The position numbers and the translations under genes are program-made. DNA of 64,000 nucleotides. Source: Marasmius tenuissimus (lineage: Eukaryota > Basidiomycota > Agaricomycetes > Agaricales > Marasmiaceae). Positions 45,959 to 57,425 of this stretch are shown in pieces. Location: assembly GCA_029532415.1 (NCBI GenBank), contig JAQOTA010000054.1, positions 2,914,001-2,978,000 on the forward strand, in the 5' to 3' direction. Under the pieces are notes generated by a model that worked only from the letters and a program-made list of their open reading frames with translations, did no database searches and was not told the DNA's origin. Numbering within the stretch: position 1 is the stretch's first letter; every line of letters starts with the position of its first letter.

Positions 45959-48900
45959 ATGGCCACCATGACTGCATCGTATCGGCCTGCTGCCACATTC
46001 CTTCCTTCTTCATCATCTACTTCTACCACCGTTCATGGTATTGATTCGGTCGCTCAGCAGGAATCTGAATTCGACGAAGACTCATATCCTCCCCCCCTCT
46101 TCTGTCGCGCACTCTACGACTACGCTGCCCAGGACCCATCAGCTCTCACCTTTCGCACAGGCGATGTAATAGAGATTTTATCCCAGCAGCCGTCTGGGTG
46201 GTGGGACGGTTTACTTGGCGACGAACGCGGGTGGTTTCCCTCGAATTATGTGGTCATCATATCGGAGGAAGAGGCTGAATTACACCTTTCCGGGACAGAA
46301 TCTACTGTTGAAAGCCAGACTCTGAACAACAGCAACCAATCTCGGCACTCTGTGGTTGACATGTCGGAAGCGTTGATGCGGGGGTCGAGTTCTGACAACG
46401 AGCAGTGGTTGGAGAATGAGCTCAACGAGACGAGAGATAGCATGGATGAACTAGCCAGTGTCACGTTGGAGAACCAGCCTACATCCTCGAGTGACTTCTG
46501 GATGCCTCAGGTCGCCTCGAATGGTCAGGTGAGTAAACAGGCCCTTCTTCTGAGAATAGCTGAGAACCTTGTTCCCTTCTTCGTCATCCGTCACCAGATA
46601 TTCTATGTGAATACGAAAACCGGTCAACATTCGCGCGATCTTCCACAAGAGAATGACGAGGACACCTCCGATAGTGACTTGGCAGGCCTGACATCTCAGT
46701 CCAGTTCTCGCTCAGGGACGAGCGCGAGTCTCGGCTACAATACTGATCCCTTCAACCCGTTGCAACAGCAACAGGCTGCAAACCCGGCAGGTTTTGGGCT
46801 CTTGCGAAGGAGCGGCACCCCTGAACCATGGGTCAAAAAGCTGGCGGATGATGGAATGTCGTACTACTATTACAATAGGGAGGACGGAGCGGTACAGTGG
46901 ACGAGGCCGGAGTTCTCCCCCAATGGCCCTCGAACAATAACACCGCAAGCACAAACTGCCAACACCTCGACTGCGAACCGAGCACGGAATCCCAACGGCA
47001 CACATAGACTGAGCGTGTACTCAGATAGCTCAGAGATCCATCCTGATCCAGATACCGCGCGACCTCATGTCAATGGATTCCACAGTGATACACCCGTCGA
47101 ACAACCGTCAACAAGCAATGCGAAACCTGAAGAACCCGAGCTTACCTCCGCTGAACGAATAGCCCAGTCATTGCAACAAGCCCTCGTATCTCCACCTCCA
47201 GAACTTATCACAGACCTCTCTGCGTCGGCACGAGCTTCAATACATGCGGTGGTGGAAAACATACAGGCCACCACAAGTAGGCATCCGGAAGACGACAAGC
47301 GTATGGACGACCTCATACAATCTGTGGTGCTGGCTGTCCGAAACTTGCTCTATGTAGCGGCCGTTCCGACGGGACAGATACCCTCTAATGTCTTGCCTCG
47401 TGATGCGCGGGAACGACAACCCGCGAGCTCGAATTCCCCCTTGAAGCCAGCGCAACGAAAGGTCACCGCAACACTTTCGAGACTTGTTTTGTCCGCGCGA
47501 GCGATCCAGTATGATTCTGGATCCTCTGCCTCGGATACACTAAATCGGATCGAGATGGACGCAGAGGAACTGGAACGAGCGGTGCTGTCGTTCGTACTGG
47601 AGGTTCAACGCATGCAACACTCGGGACCTGATGGGCCAGTGTTACCACCCACGAAGCGGTTAAAAGCCGTGTTTGGGACGGCAAATATCGGTCTCGGACT
47701 ACCTGGTGCCGGTGCCGCTGGAACATGGAAAGGCTTTGGATGGCTATCCTCCGATGACGAGAAGAACTCGCCTCAGACAGCTCTGCAGATAGAGGTAGTC
47801 GATGAAGTGATTGCCTCTTGCAATAGGATATACACAAGTCTGGGTCAATTGAGCGCAGCAGTGAGGACACCCGAACAGTGTGAAGGTGAGTCGCCACGAT
47901 ACTTGCTGGTTGGGTAGTTCCTGATGACTTCTGTATCCAGTCGAGGACATACATACTTTCGCGCGCGAAACCACCGGTCTGATTTCCTCCTTCCTCAAAT
48001 ACGTGTCTGATATCAACGTCGGCCATCATATTGTGATTGACGCACCTCCCGAAACATCTACCAACACTCTCTATGCGCGAACAGTGGAGAAGGCTCGTTT
48101 ACTAGTGCGGACACTCGAAACTTCCGTTCAGTCCGTATTCGACGATTGTGCCGAAGTCCTGTCGCAGGCTCAAGCTATGCGAGACATTGAACTTGGACAG
48201 CCCTATCAAGAACGGGATTATGCGTGCGATGTCCTCAACATTCTAGTGACATCTCTTAGGGCCAACCTCGCAGTGGTGCACCAGACATTACAATCTATTC
48301 TGACATTGGGAGAAGAGCAACGCGATATCAGCCAAGGCGACTACAGTGGCTCGATAGAGAAGAGGTTCTCTAGGCAGAGTCTCATTGGGGTTCAGTTCGG
48401 CGGAGCATTACGACCGATATCCATAATACCAAGGGCCTTCGATGAGGACCAGGAAGACCTGGTGGATATGGAAGTGGCGTTCCAGCGTGGTCCTGTTCGA
48501 CCTCGGCCACAAGTGCCGCTAGAACCCAATCGCTACGACCCCAACCGTCGACCGCAAAATGGATCCTTACCACCTTCGAATGTCAGCTCGAGTCACGGCC
48601 ATGACAGATCAGACTCTATCGCCTTCTCAGATACGACGGTTCTGGATTCACACGAATCGGAATTGCTGATGGACGACGAACAGAGTCCGAGGGTGGAAAA
48701 CTACAAGGGTGAGTGGATGGTCTGAACAACAAACCGAGAATACTTCTGACAGACTTCTTCAGCTAAACCAGTGAAGCAATCTGATAAGCTCCTCCAAATT
48801 TTGGGCGATGGTGTTCCTCTACCCCCCGAAGAAAAAGCATGGTTCTTGGGTCCCGATTCAGACCCGACAGACCTGCTTATCGACGCCGACCGAACAGTCA

Positions 48901-50477
48901 AGGGTGGTACTCTGAAGGCGCTTGTCGAACGACTGACGACACACGAACAACCAGGTGAGATATACTTGTACCTAGACGACAGTCTTCTAATATGACAATG
49001 AATCCTCCAGATCCCCACTATTCCAAGGCCTTCTTGATGACATTCAAATCCTTCACCACGTTGGATGAATTGTTCAACGTGCTTGTTGAACGTTTCCGTA
49101 TCCAGCCACCGCCACAGCTAACTGCAGAGGAGCATAAACTATGGGTCCAGATGAAGCAGAAACTTGTCCAAGCACGGTATGTTTTCTTGAATATCCCGAA
49201 TGAAACGTCTTCTGATAGGCCTCAGTGTCATCAATACTTTCAAGTCGATGATCAACGACGACGATGTCCTTGAGAAAGAGGACATGTATATCTTGAATCG
49301 TATCAGGGAGTTTGCAAATTCCGACGCAGCCGCGAAGCAATTGATTATTCTCATAGACCGAACGGTAAGTCGCAATTCATGTTTTATCTGGACTGGTTCC
49401 CCCCTCTAAGCATCCCCCCTCATTCACAGCAAGCAAGTGGAGAGACCAAGAAATTGATCGTCAACACAGCTCAGGCACCCCCACCGATATTGCCTAAAAC
49501 CAACAAGAAACTCAAGCTTCTGGATATCGAGCCCCTCGAGCTCGCAAGGCAACTCACTCTACTGGAAAGCTCTCTTTACCAAAGGATACGACCAATGGAG
49601 TGTTTGCAGCGTGCTCGTGAACAGAAGTCGGAGAATATGGACAATATCGCTTTCGTCATCCAGACAAGTAACAGGGTGAGGGTTCATCATTACTTTTCAT
49701 TTTACGCACCCCCATTGATCAGTCGATTTGATATGTGCAGATCGCCGATTGGGTAGCAGAGTCCGTATTAAGTAAGGACGACTCTCGACGACGCGCAGCC
49801 ACCGTCAAACATCTGATCAGTGTTGCTGATGTACGTTCCTTTGTCTTGACTACTGTGGTAATGATACTGATGCCTTGTGATCATATAGCGGTGTCGAACC
49901 CTGAATAACTTCTCGACGATGATTGCCATCATCTCGGGGTTGAACACGCCGCCTATACGGAGGTTGAAGAGGACCTGGGAACAAGTCAGCCAGCGGTATA
50001 TGGCGCAGTTCGGTGCTTGCGAGGTCACCTTGGACAGTAACCGGAACTTCAATAAGTATCGGTCGATGTTGGCACAAGTCATACCGCCTTGCGTGCCTTT
50101 CATTGGTAAGCCAAATCATATGTTACGCGGGTGTGTTTTGATACTCATCTCACCTCAATTGTTTGCCAGGTGTCTTCCTTTCTACACTGCAGTTCATTCA
50201 AGATGGTAACCCTGATGTGCTCCCGGGGAACTTGATCAACTTCAAGAAACGGCAAAAGGCATCCGAGGTCATCAACGATATCAAACGGTGGCAGGCGCAT
50301 TCGTTCAACTTCCAGCAGGTCCCTGCTATACGGGAATACATTGAGGATTCGTTATCGGCGTTTAGTGATACTCGGGTGTCGAGCGAACGGTTTTGGACGA
50401 TGAGTTTGGAGAGGGAGCCAAGGGAAAGAGAAGACGAAAAAATGGCACGGTTGCTGCAGGAGAGTGGCTTCCTATAG
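45959..50477 (+). CDS. CDC25: Ras guanine nucleotide exchange factor (SH3-WW-REM-CDC25)
   Basis: Activates Ras by GDP/GTP exchange at the plasma membrane, upstream of cAMP/MAPK signalling. Domains in order: an SH3 domain at residues about 47-101 (ALYDYAAQDPSALTF, GWWDGLLGDERGWFPSNYV); a WW-like segment DFWMPQVASNGQ|IFYVNTKTGQ interrupted by a 69-nt intron; and a second, better WW-like segment at about 46828-46915 (PWVKKLADDGMSYYYYN, then VQWTRPEF). A helical middle region follows, then the REM/RasGEF_N domain (YSKAFLMTFKSFTTLDELFN). The catalytic CDC25 domain contains DIEPLELARQLTLLESSLYQ, KHLISVADRCRTLNNFSTM, AIISGLNTPPIRRLKRTW and PCVPFIGVFLSTLQFIQDGN, and ends in an Arg/Glu-rich tail. The start at 45959 is supported by a following in-frame Met and the SH3 distance. 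About nine introns. Confidence 0.93.
46529..46597 (+). other. Stop-free 69-nt intron inside the first WW-like segment of RasGEF
   Basis: Donor GGTCAG|GTGAGT and acceptor CGTCACCAG|ATATTC are strong. Removal joins NGQ to IFYVNTKTG, which restores the WW-like pattern. The intron length is a multiple of three and it contains no stop, so retention would insert 23 residues without breaking the frame. Confidence 0.75.
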
Positions 50478-51774
50478 TCTCGGTTTTTTTGACCCTTTTT
50501 TTTATTTTCTTGTTTCCTTTCTCTACTTCTACCCTAGTCTCTCTTGTGTTGCTTTGCTGGGACGGCCTTGATTTATTTCCTCCGCCATCTGTATTAATTC
50601 AATAAAGTACTGGTACCATTTTCCGCGCCGCTATCGTGTGTACTATAGGGTTACTTTTATGCTTTCGGTAGTTTTTCTTAAAGAAAACTTGAATCAATAG
50701 TATAGGAATCCAGGCTAGGCCTTGGAACTCTACCAATACGCGCGACTGCTGTAGCCTCTCAGCCTTCGTCCACCATGCTTGGGCTCCTCACGGGTGTAAC
50801 ACTTCAACCTTCATTGGATCCGCGATCGCCCAGGAATCGTCATAGAGCTGTAACACGAAGGTGCTGAACCCTTCAGTCTCCTCAGTCTCCTCAGAATTGT
50901 CATTCAACCGTATCACAGTACCATCTACCTGGCGCCGTGGCGACGATGACCCCGCCTATTTCTGTCAGTGTCACCGGAATGGTTTCCCTGGGGCCTGGAA
51001 TCCATTGCGGAGTGTTGCCAATTCGAATTTCGCCAAATTCTGGGGAACAACAGGCAGCCAAGCAAGATCCGAGGCAACTGAGGGCAGCTTGCAGTGGTCG
51101 AATAGAAATGTGGGGTGGCTTTAATTTTCTGGTGGCACTGGTAATTTGTTGTTCCAGTGTGAGGGAGTGTGAGAGTCATCGGGGATATCCGGCCGATCAT
51201 GAAACGTGATCAGGAATTTCCGGTCTCGACTCTTTCCAGTGTTCCACTCCGAAGTGACATAGGTCCGGTCTCCTATTGCAGGAGCTCTGTTCTTCCTTCA
51301 AGTTCCTCCAATTGTATTCTGGCCGATACTTCGCGATCTTACGAGATCTTACGTTTGTAACAAATTGGGAATGAAAGCCCGGTGTGGGGAAATCATGCAG
51401 TAGACGGGCCCATTGGAAGATCCGGACGTTTCAACCAAGTAAAGTAGGTGGCTCACCCGAGTTGCAGCTTTTCATCCTCATCTTTGCCACAGAACCAATA
51501 TCTGAAGCTCTATAGTAGGTCCTTGGAAGGGCTTGCTCAGCAGAGCTTAGCTCAACGGACGTACCATGAATCTTTCGGTGGTGGTAGGTGCAAGAAGCAT
51601 TGAACCGCGTTCAGCGCGATTTGCAACTCAGCCGGCCTTATGGTGACGCACCCAAGTTCTTCCGCCCCATAACTTTGAGCCCGGCATATTTAAAGGAACT
51701 ATGGAAGCGTCGAAGGCTCCTTTACTACCCCATACCCACCCATTTCCACCGCCAGGTTCAGGTCGGTAGTCAGT
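50478..51774. other. Intergenic: RasGEF 3' end to amino-acid permease promoter
   Basis: About 1.3 kb without a supportable gene. Short frames (60-91 codons) on both strands at 50860-51210 have no recognisable features. A small tandem repeat (three copies of CAGTCTCCT-like units) lies near 50874-50893. Confidence 0.5.
51687..51694 (+). promoter_or_regulatory. TATA-like element (TATTTAAA) of the permease gene
   Basis: Lies 88 nt before the ATG at 51775 and is followed by a pyrimidine-rich leader (CTCCTTTACTACCCCATACC). Confidence 0.5.
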
Positions 51775-54592
51775 ATGAGCAAGGAAAAGCTTGAAGAAGG
51801 AAGCGCTTCCTCAACCGCACCTTTGGAGTTCTACGATCCCTCCAAGGAGTCTCGATGGACACGGTTGGGCTTGAATTTCGAAAGTTTCAAGCGTGCGCCT
51901 GGGTCAACGGGGTATGGAAAAATTTTCTTGTCATCAGAAACTGCGAAGTTCCACTCACCCCTCCGATAATAGAGCTCAGGTCATCGCTGGTAACTTGTCT
52001 GAAGCTGAACTCGAGAAGATCAAGGCAGATGCACCGTTACTTCAACCCAAGATGAAACCTCGTCATGTCGCGATGATGGGCGTCGGTGCGTAGTATGATC
52101 CATCCGAGTCACAAACCTTGTATCCTCACCATTGCGTTTGCAGGTGGCAGTATAGGCACTGGCCTTTTCGTCGGTTCTGGTCAAGCACTCCACAACGGTG
52201 GTCCTGGCGGTCTTCTAATCGCTTGGATCCTCATCGGTATCATGTTGGTCAACGTCACACAGGTTCGATTATTTTTTTCGGGGCCCCTGACTAACTTTTT
52301 CTGACGCAATACCCTCGCAGGCTCTCGGCGAAATGGCTATTGTATTCCCTGTCTCTGGTGGCTTCTATACTTTGGCAAATCGATTCTTGGATCCGGGCTT
52401 TGCTTTTGCAATGGGTTGGAACTACGTGTTGTTGTGGATCGTCACCGTCCCGCTTGAAATTACCGTCGCAGCGACTACTGTGCAATATTGGGGAGACGCT
52501 ATACCTACCGCGGGTTTAATCACGATATTCTGGGTTGTCCTGAGTAAGTCCCTCTTCTAGAACCCACTCCTTTTCGCTACTGACCCTCCTGATCAGTCAT
52601 CATCAGTATGTTCGGTACGCTGGGATACGCCGAAGAAGAGTTCTGGGGTGCTTGCTTGAAGCTTCTTGTGGTAGTCATGTTTGTAATCATCGGGATGTTA
52701 GTGACTTCCAGTCTCTTCCCTGACGAGTTGCTGACTTCTGGCAGTGTCTGTCTGTGCGGTGGAGGTCCCAGTGGCGGAGAATTCAATCACTACATTGGTG
52801 GTCTACGCTATCAGGATCCTGGCGCTTTCGCTCATGGATTCAAAGGGGTTTGTGCTGTCTTCGTCACCGGTACGTACTGTTTTCTGTGAAACCCTGGGAC
52901 GTTCACTCATGTACAACCTTCAAAGCTGCCTTTGCTTTTGGTAAGAGCCTATCGATGCTGGTTGACGCCTTCGAAAGTAACGTCCCTCAAAAATAGCTGG
53001 AACGGAGATCATTGGATTGGCAGCGAGTGAGACCCCAAACCCGAGAGAAACTATGCCCCGTACGCCTGCCCTCTGCTCGTGAATAATACCTCAGTAGGCT
53101 CACTTCGTCTTTTCTAGGTGCTGTGAAAGCTGCTTTCTGGCGGATTGTGTGTTCTCCTGGTCTAACATCCCCCCGTCATGACGCCGACTGTCATTTAGGT
53201 CATCATTTACATTGTGTCGCTCACTATCGTAGGACTCATGGTGCCTTGGAACGATGATCGCCTCCTCGGAGGCGGAGGTGCAGGTGCGAAAATATTCACT
53301 CAGTAACGATCACTCTCTGACATTCATACGCTTAGCTGCTTCCCCCTTCGTCATCGCCCTCGACAGGGCCAAGATCCCGGGAATAAATCGTTGGCCGCTT
53401 ACTGTCTCGCTCTCTTCATATGCCTCACACGACTTTTGGGACAGATCTCGTAAACGCCACTATCTGCGTGTCCGTGCTCTCGATCGGTCTCTCGAGTATT
53501 TACGCTGGGTCACGTACGCTCACTGCCCTCGCTGAGACTGGGTACGCACCCAAGGCGTTTACTTACGGTGAGTTTATTCTCCGCATCGATGGCTGATATC
53601 CCCCTGATCCGTTGTCTAGTTGATAAGTCTAGCAGACCGCTATACTCGACGATATTCCTCATAGCTTGTGGGCCTATTGCATATATTACCGTAGCCCAAA
53701 ATGGAGCCACAGTCTGTGAGTATCCACCATCTCTACACCTCCCATTTCTGATGCGTGCCCATCCCTTTTTAGTCGATTGGCTCGTTGCTATCTCGGGGTT
53801 GTCTACCCTCGTTACTTGGCTTTCAATCTGCGTTTGCCAGTAAGCTACCTCACCATTGTGCGAACTGGAAGGAGGTACTCATACTCTTGTTTGAAGTCTT
53901 CGATTCAGGAGAGCGTGGCGCGTGCAAGGTCACTCGGTCGAAGAACTTCCGTATAAGGCCGCGGGAGGTATCTATGGCTCCATCTTTGGCGAGTACATTG
54001 TCAAGAATCGTTTTCTCTCGGGCTGTGCTGACACTAGTGCGTGTTAGGTATCGTTCTTGTATGCTTGGTCTTGATCGCTCAATTCTACATCGTACGTGGA
54101 TGATATGGGCTCTTCTCAACACTCCTGCTGACCGCTCAACCGACAATGACAGGCTCTGTGGCCCATCGGCTTCGAGGGTACTGCTATTGACAGGGCGCAA
54201 AGCTTCTTCAGTGAGTAATCTTTGATCCCTTCTGGGTGCCACTCACAATTAACATACTCGCGATTTACAGAGTCCTACATGGCCATGCCCATCATATTGC
54301 TCTTCTGGGTCGTCGGATACGCCTGGAAGAAGACCAAGCCTAAGAGAGCTCATGAGATTGATCTCGATGTAAGCCCTCGATTGGTGTGGATTCACAGTCA
54401 CCTTAACCTTGTTCCCTCAGTCTGGCCGTAAGAGTTTCTACACAGTAGAGGAAATGCGCGCGGTACGTTCCTATTCTTACTCTCGGCGTCATCCCACAGC
54501 GTCCTAACGTTCTATATTCGCAGTATCGCGCCGAACGCAGAAAAGCCCCGTGGTACCTCCGTGTGTTCAGGTTGATGTTTGGTACCGATTAG
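51775..54592 (+). CDS. Amino-acid permease (APC/YAT family)
   Basis: Plasma-membrane amino-acid:H+ symporter of the fungal YAT type. The start at 51775 opens a hydrophilic tail (MSKEKLEEGSASSTAPLEFY). After LQPKMKPRHVAMMGVG comes the TM1 signature GGSIGTGLFVGSGQALHNGG. Next are WILIGIMLVNVTQALGEMAI, FPVSGGFYTLANRFLDPGFA and FAMGWNYVLLWIVTVPLEIT. AGTEIIGLAASETPNPRETM is the consensus after TM6. Later spans include CVSVLSIGLSSIYAGSRTLT, LAETGYAPKAFTYVDKSSRP and DWLVAISGLSTLVTWLSICV. The C-terminal tail carries SYMAMPIILLFWVVGYAWKK and ends in WYLRVFRLMFGTD. At least ten introns, several with very short exons between. No internal stop was found after joining, so it should be functional. The substrate is not deducible. 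Confidence 0.9.
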
Positions 54593-54783
54593 GGTGGTGG
54601 TGGTGAAAAACCAAAAGAATGTACTACAAAATTGTAATAGGACTAAAAACAAAACGACGTGTGTGCATCGTACGTACGTACACGATTCGACACAAAATTG
54701 TCTGTATTAGCAGGTACTAGTACTTAGCTAATAAGACCTTATACCATTAATTGCTTTACTCCCTCATATACCGGTCAGCCACC

Positions 54784-56567
54784 TCAAGTGAGATATTCTA
54801 CGACAGCGTCCTGGAGGTGTTTCCAGAACCCCTCGATCTGACCTTCCTGAAATCCCATCTCATCCCAACACAAATGTAACCAAAGTTTCTTCCCGAACGT
54901 ATGTTCCAACAGCAAAAGGCCGCCGGCTTTTTGACGGCTGGCAGTCGTAACGGTATGAAGCGTGATAGATGGGTACGAGGAACGGGCATAAGTGGAATCC
55001 AGGTTCCCTATCAGCGATAGCCCAAGGAGGCAAGCACTGGGTGGGGCCGGCTCGGGTATGGTTCCCGTAACTGTTACCGATGCATGCGAGGCGGCGGTAG
55101 GGTTGGGTTTGCCCTGTGCACGGGAGGCACGGGTCCGTGCCATGGCGAGCGCCCGCGAAGGTAGGAAGGGAGATTGGACGATTTTTCGGGTGTGTGCCTT
55201 GACTCCTTGAGTGCGGAGCCAGAAGACTGATGGTGCCGGGGGCAGGTATGCCGGGAGGACGACGTTGTAGTATGATAGAGCGACGAACCAGTATGTTGTG
55301 GCGGGATGGGGCAAGAGGAACGGTCGGAGATTGATTGCAGTATACATCATGCTGTAAAATAAAAGTCGAGAGTGAGTGGCGGCGGGAATGAGAGTACTAG
55401 GAAACACGGACAGCGGATCTTTGACGGCTTCGGGTTTGGAGTTTATACGAGCCCATGCGATATTACAAAGTGCGAAGAGGGCGTGATTGATCGTAACATT
55501 GTGGGACTTGCACTTGGTGAGAATTGCGGAGGTTTGGGCCTCGGTGAAAGAGACTTCTTTTAGTACCGTGCGTTGAGGTCCGCGCCGAGTCCGAGAGAAG
55601 GTATGACCGCCCTGGTTGTATAGATTAACTCAACGTTCACAAGAAATGTGCGACGACCCACAATCTCTTTCTGTAAAGTTTTCATGAGGTTCACGTCCGA
55701 GGCAGCCTTTGCCCATCGGTTGCTAGGAACGGATATACGATCTTCCAGTGCAAGGGGAAGGTTGTCAACCTATACGTTCCTTGGTGAGTGAAATGAAGTA
55801 CTCGGAGTTGGATACGCGCACCCAAGAAGTCGGGAAGAAAAGCCCCTCTTCCAAATCCGTGTTCGTCATTGGAGACGCGAGCAAGGTCAATAACTCGTGC
55901 GTGCACTGATGAAGAGAGGCACCGTCCCCGAGATAGTGGGGAGCACACATAAGCAAGTCGTATTCTCCTTCATCCCCCTCGATCTGTGGATTTGGCTCAG
56001 AGATAATGAGCAACGACAGACTGTTGGACGAGATTGAGCGAGGCCCGTCCATATAATTCGATATAAGTTCTGACACAAGTTCAATCTCAACCATTTTGCG
56101 CAGAGATCGACGCGACCGTAGGCTTACTTTCTTTCGAGTCATTCTTAGAATGTATAGTGTCGCGGGAGTCGGACAAAGCGGCTTCGAGATTGGAATGAGG
56201 CGTGAAGCTGCAAAGCCTGAGCTCAAGGACGAACGGGAGCGACAGGACAATACGATACTTACCAAAATTGAGGAATCGAATCCTCAACTACGACTTTGGA
56301 CACGAGCATTGGATGCTTGGAGCGTATCAAAGCCCATGCCCTTACAACCCGGTCTATGCTCAATGTTTTTCTTTGCGTTCGGAACGCGATATGAAGAAAC
56401 CTGGATTATAGAATGACTAGAATCAGTGCCCATATCCCAAAAGAAAATGACAACTCGCACATATCTCCAAGACCATTTGGCTCTGAAGGGTAGTAATACG
56501 CGAGCTCGCTCTCTCCCAAAGGCCTTCGATAGCTATCATCATGATAACTCCAGCTTTCGGAGGACAT
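54784..56567 (-). CDS. Condensation-domain-like acyltransferase (alcohol acetyltransferase/BAHD-like fold)
   Basis: A CoA-dependent acyltransferase-like enzyme of the chloramphenicol-acetyltransferase fold. The start at 56567 gives MSSESWSYHDDSYRRPLGES. Joining small introns (for example acceptor near 56403, donor near 56265, and a donor AAAGAAA|GTAAGC with acceptor GTGTCAG) gives RVVRAWALIRSKHPMLVSKV, CSFTPHSNLEAALSDSRDT and LISNYMDGPRSISSNSLS. The active-site motif HxxxDG is in LLMCAPHYLGDGASLHQ (about 55925-55960), with His and Asp present. The C-terminal half (55407-54784) has YTAINLRPFLLPHPATTYWF and SITLHTVTTASRQKAGGLLL, typical of fungal members. A signal peptide is absent. The acyl donor and acceptor are unknown. 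It is divergent from the adenylation enzyme. Confidence 0.75.
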
Positions 56568-57425
56568 ATTGTATCGAAATCGAGTAAATCGCGCTGAGAA
56601 GATATGGGAATTTTATGGCGTCTTGAAAGGCGAAGAATAAATCAGAAGCTGTATATCCGGCATGTTGGCAGCTGCAGGAACCAGGAATCATTCAGTCGGT
56701 ATGGTCGATGGGAATTATCAGGAATTTATCGGGGGAATTGATTGTTCTTTGGAATTTCTGTTCCTTGCAGGGATGCCGGATGCCGGCCTTGGCCACTACC
56801 ATTGCCGACGACACTACCGCCCGAACCTCTCTGTCATCAACTTGCCTCAAACACAGATCTGCAGCAGAATTGGTTACATTGCGCACATCGCACTCACACA
56901 GGAGGCCCAACTAGTCTAGCAAGACCTCGACACTGATCTATATTCAGGTACTTTCCTTCAACGACGCCGAAATAAAAATAACTCTGACAAGACTTTACCA
57001 GGACGGGCCAAGACAACGCGATGTATTATTATCGAATACTGTTTATATAGTACCGGGACTTTGATAGATGCTAAATAGTTTCCGATTGCCCTAGCTATCG
57101 CCCTGATTACCTGCGGAGCCCTCCCAGTACTATAGGAAGCCCTCAGGGTTCTCGCTAGCCATGTCATGGCGGCGAGTTGACCGCGATACTGCATGATGGC
57201 ATTTCATTTCTTCCATCACAGGGTTTAACGGAAAAATAGCATTTCGCACGATGTACATGTGGCAATTCAGTAGCTATCACTGCCGAAATGTTCTTTAACC
57301 GCGCTATAGCTTCGCCGTTACGTTCGCCGATTCATCCCATCCGGACCAGGCACCCTCTTTTATGGGAACTTGATATCTATCAAAAGCTTCAAGTCAACAA
57401 GGTGTGCTCCTTGGATCCCCCCACC
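56568..57425. promoter_or_regulatory. Divergent promoter region, acyltransferase / adenylation enzyme
   Basis: 858 bp without a supportable gene. Short frames of 62-85 codons on both strands around 56660-56935 carry no recognisable features. An upstream in-frame Met at 57288 would extend the adenylation protein by 46 residues that do not look conserved. Confidence 0.5.

Noticed and set aside
54668..54682. GTACGTACGTAC palindromic repeat after the permease gene
   Set aside because: A short simple repeat in a 3' region with no neighbouring partner; no mobile-element or terminator context.
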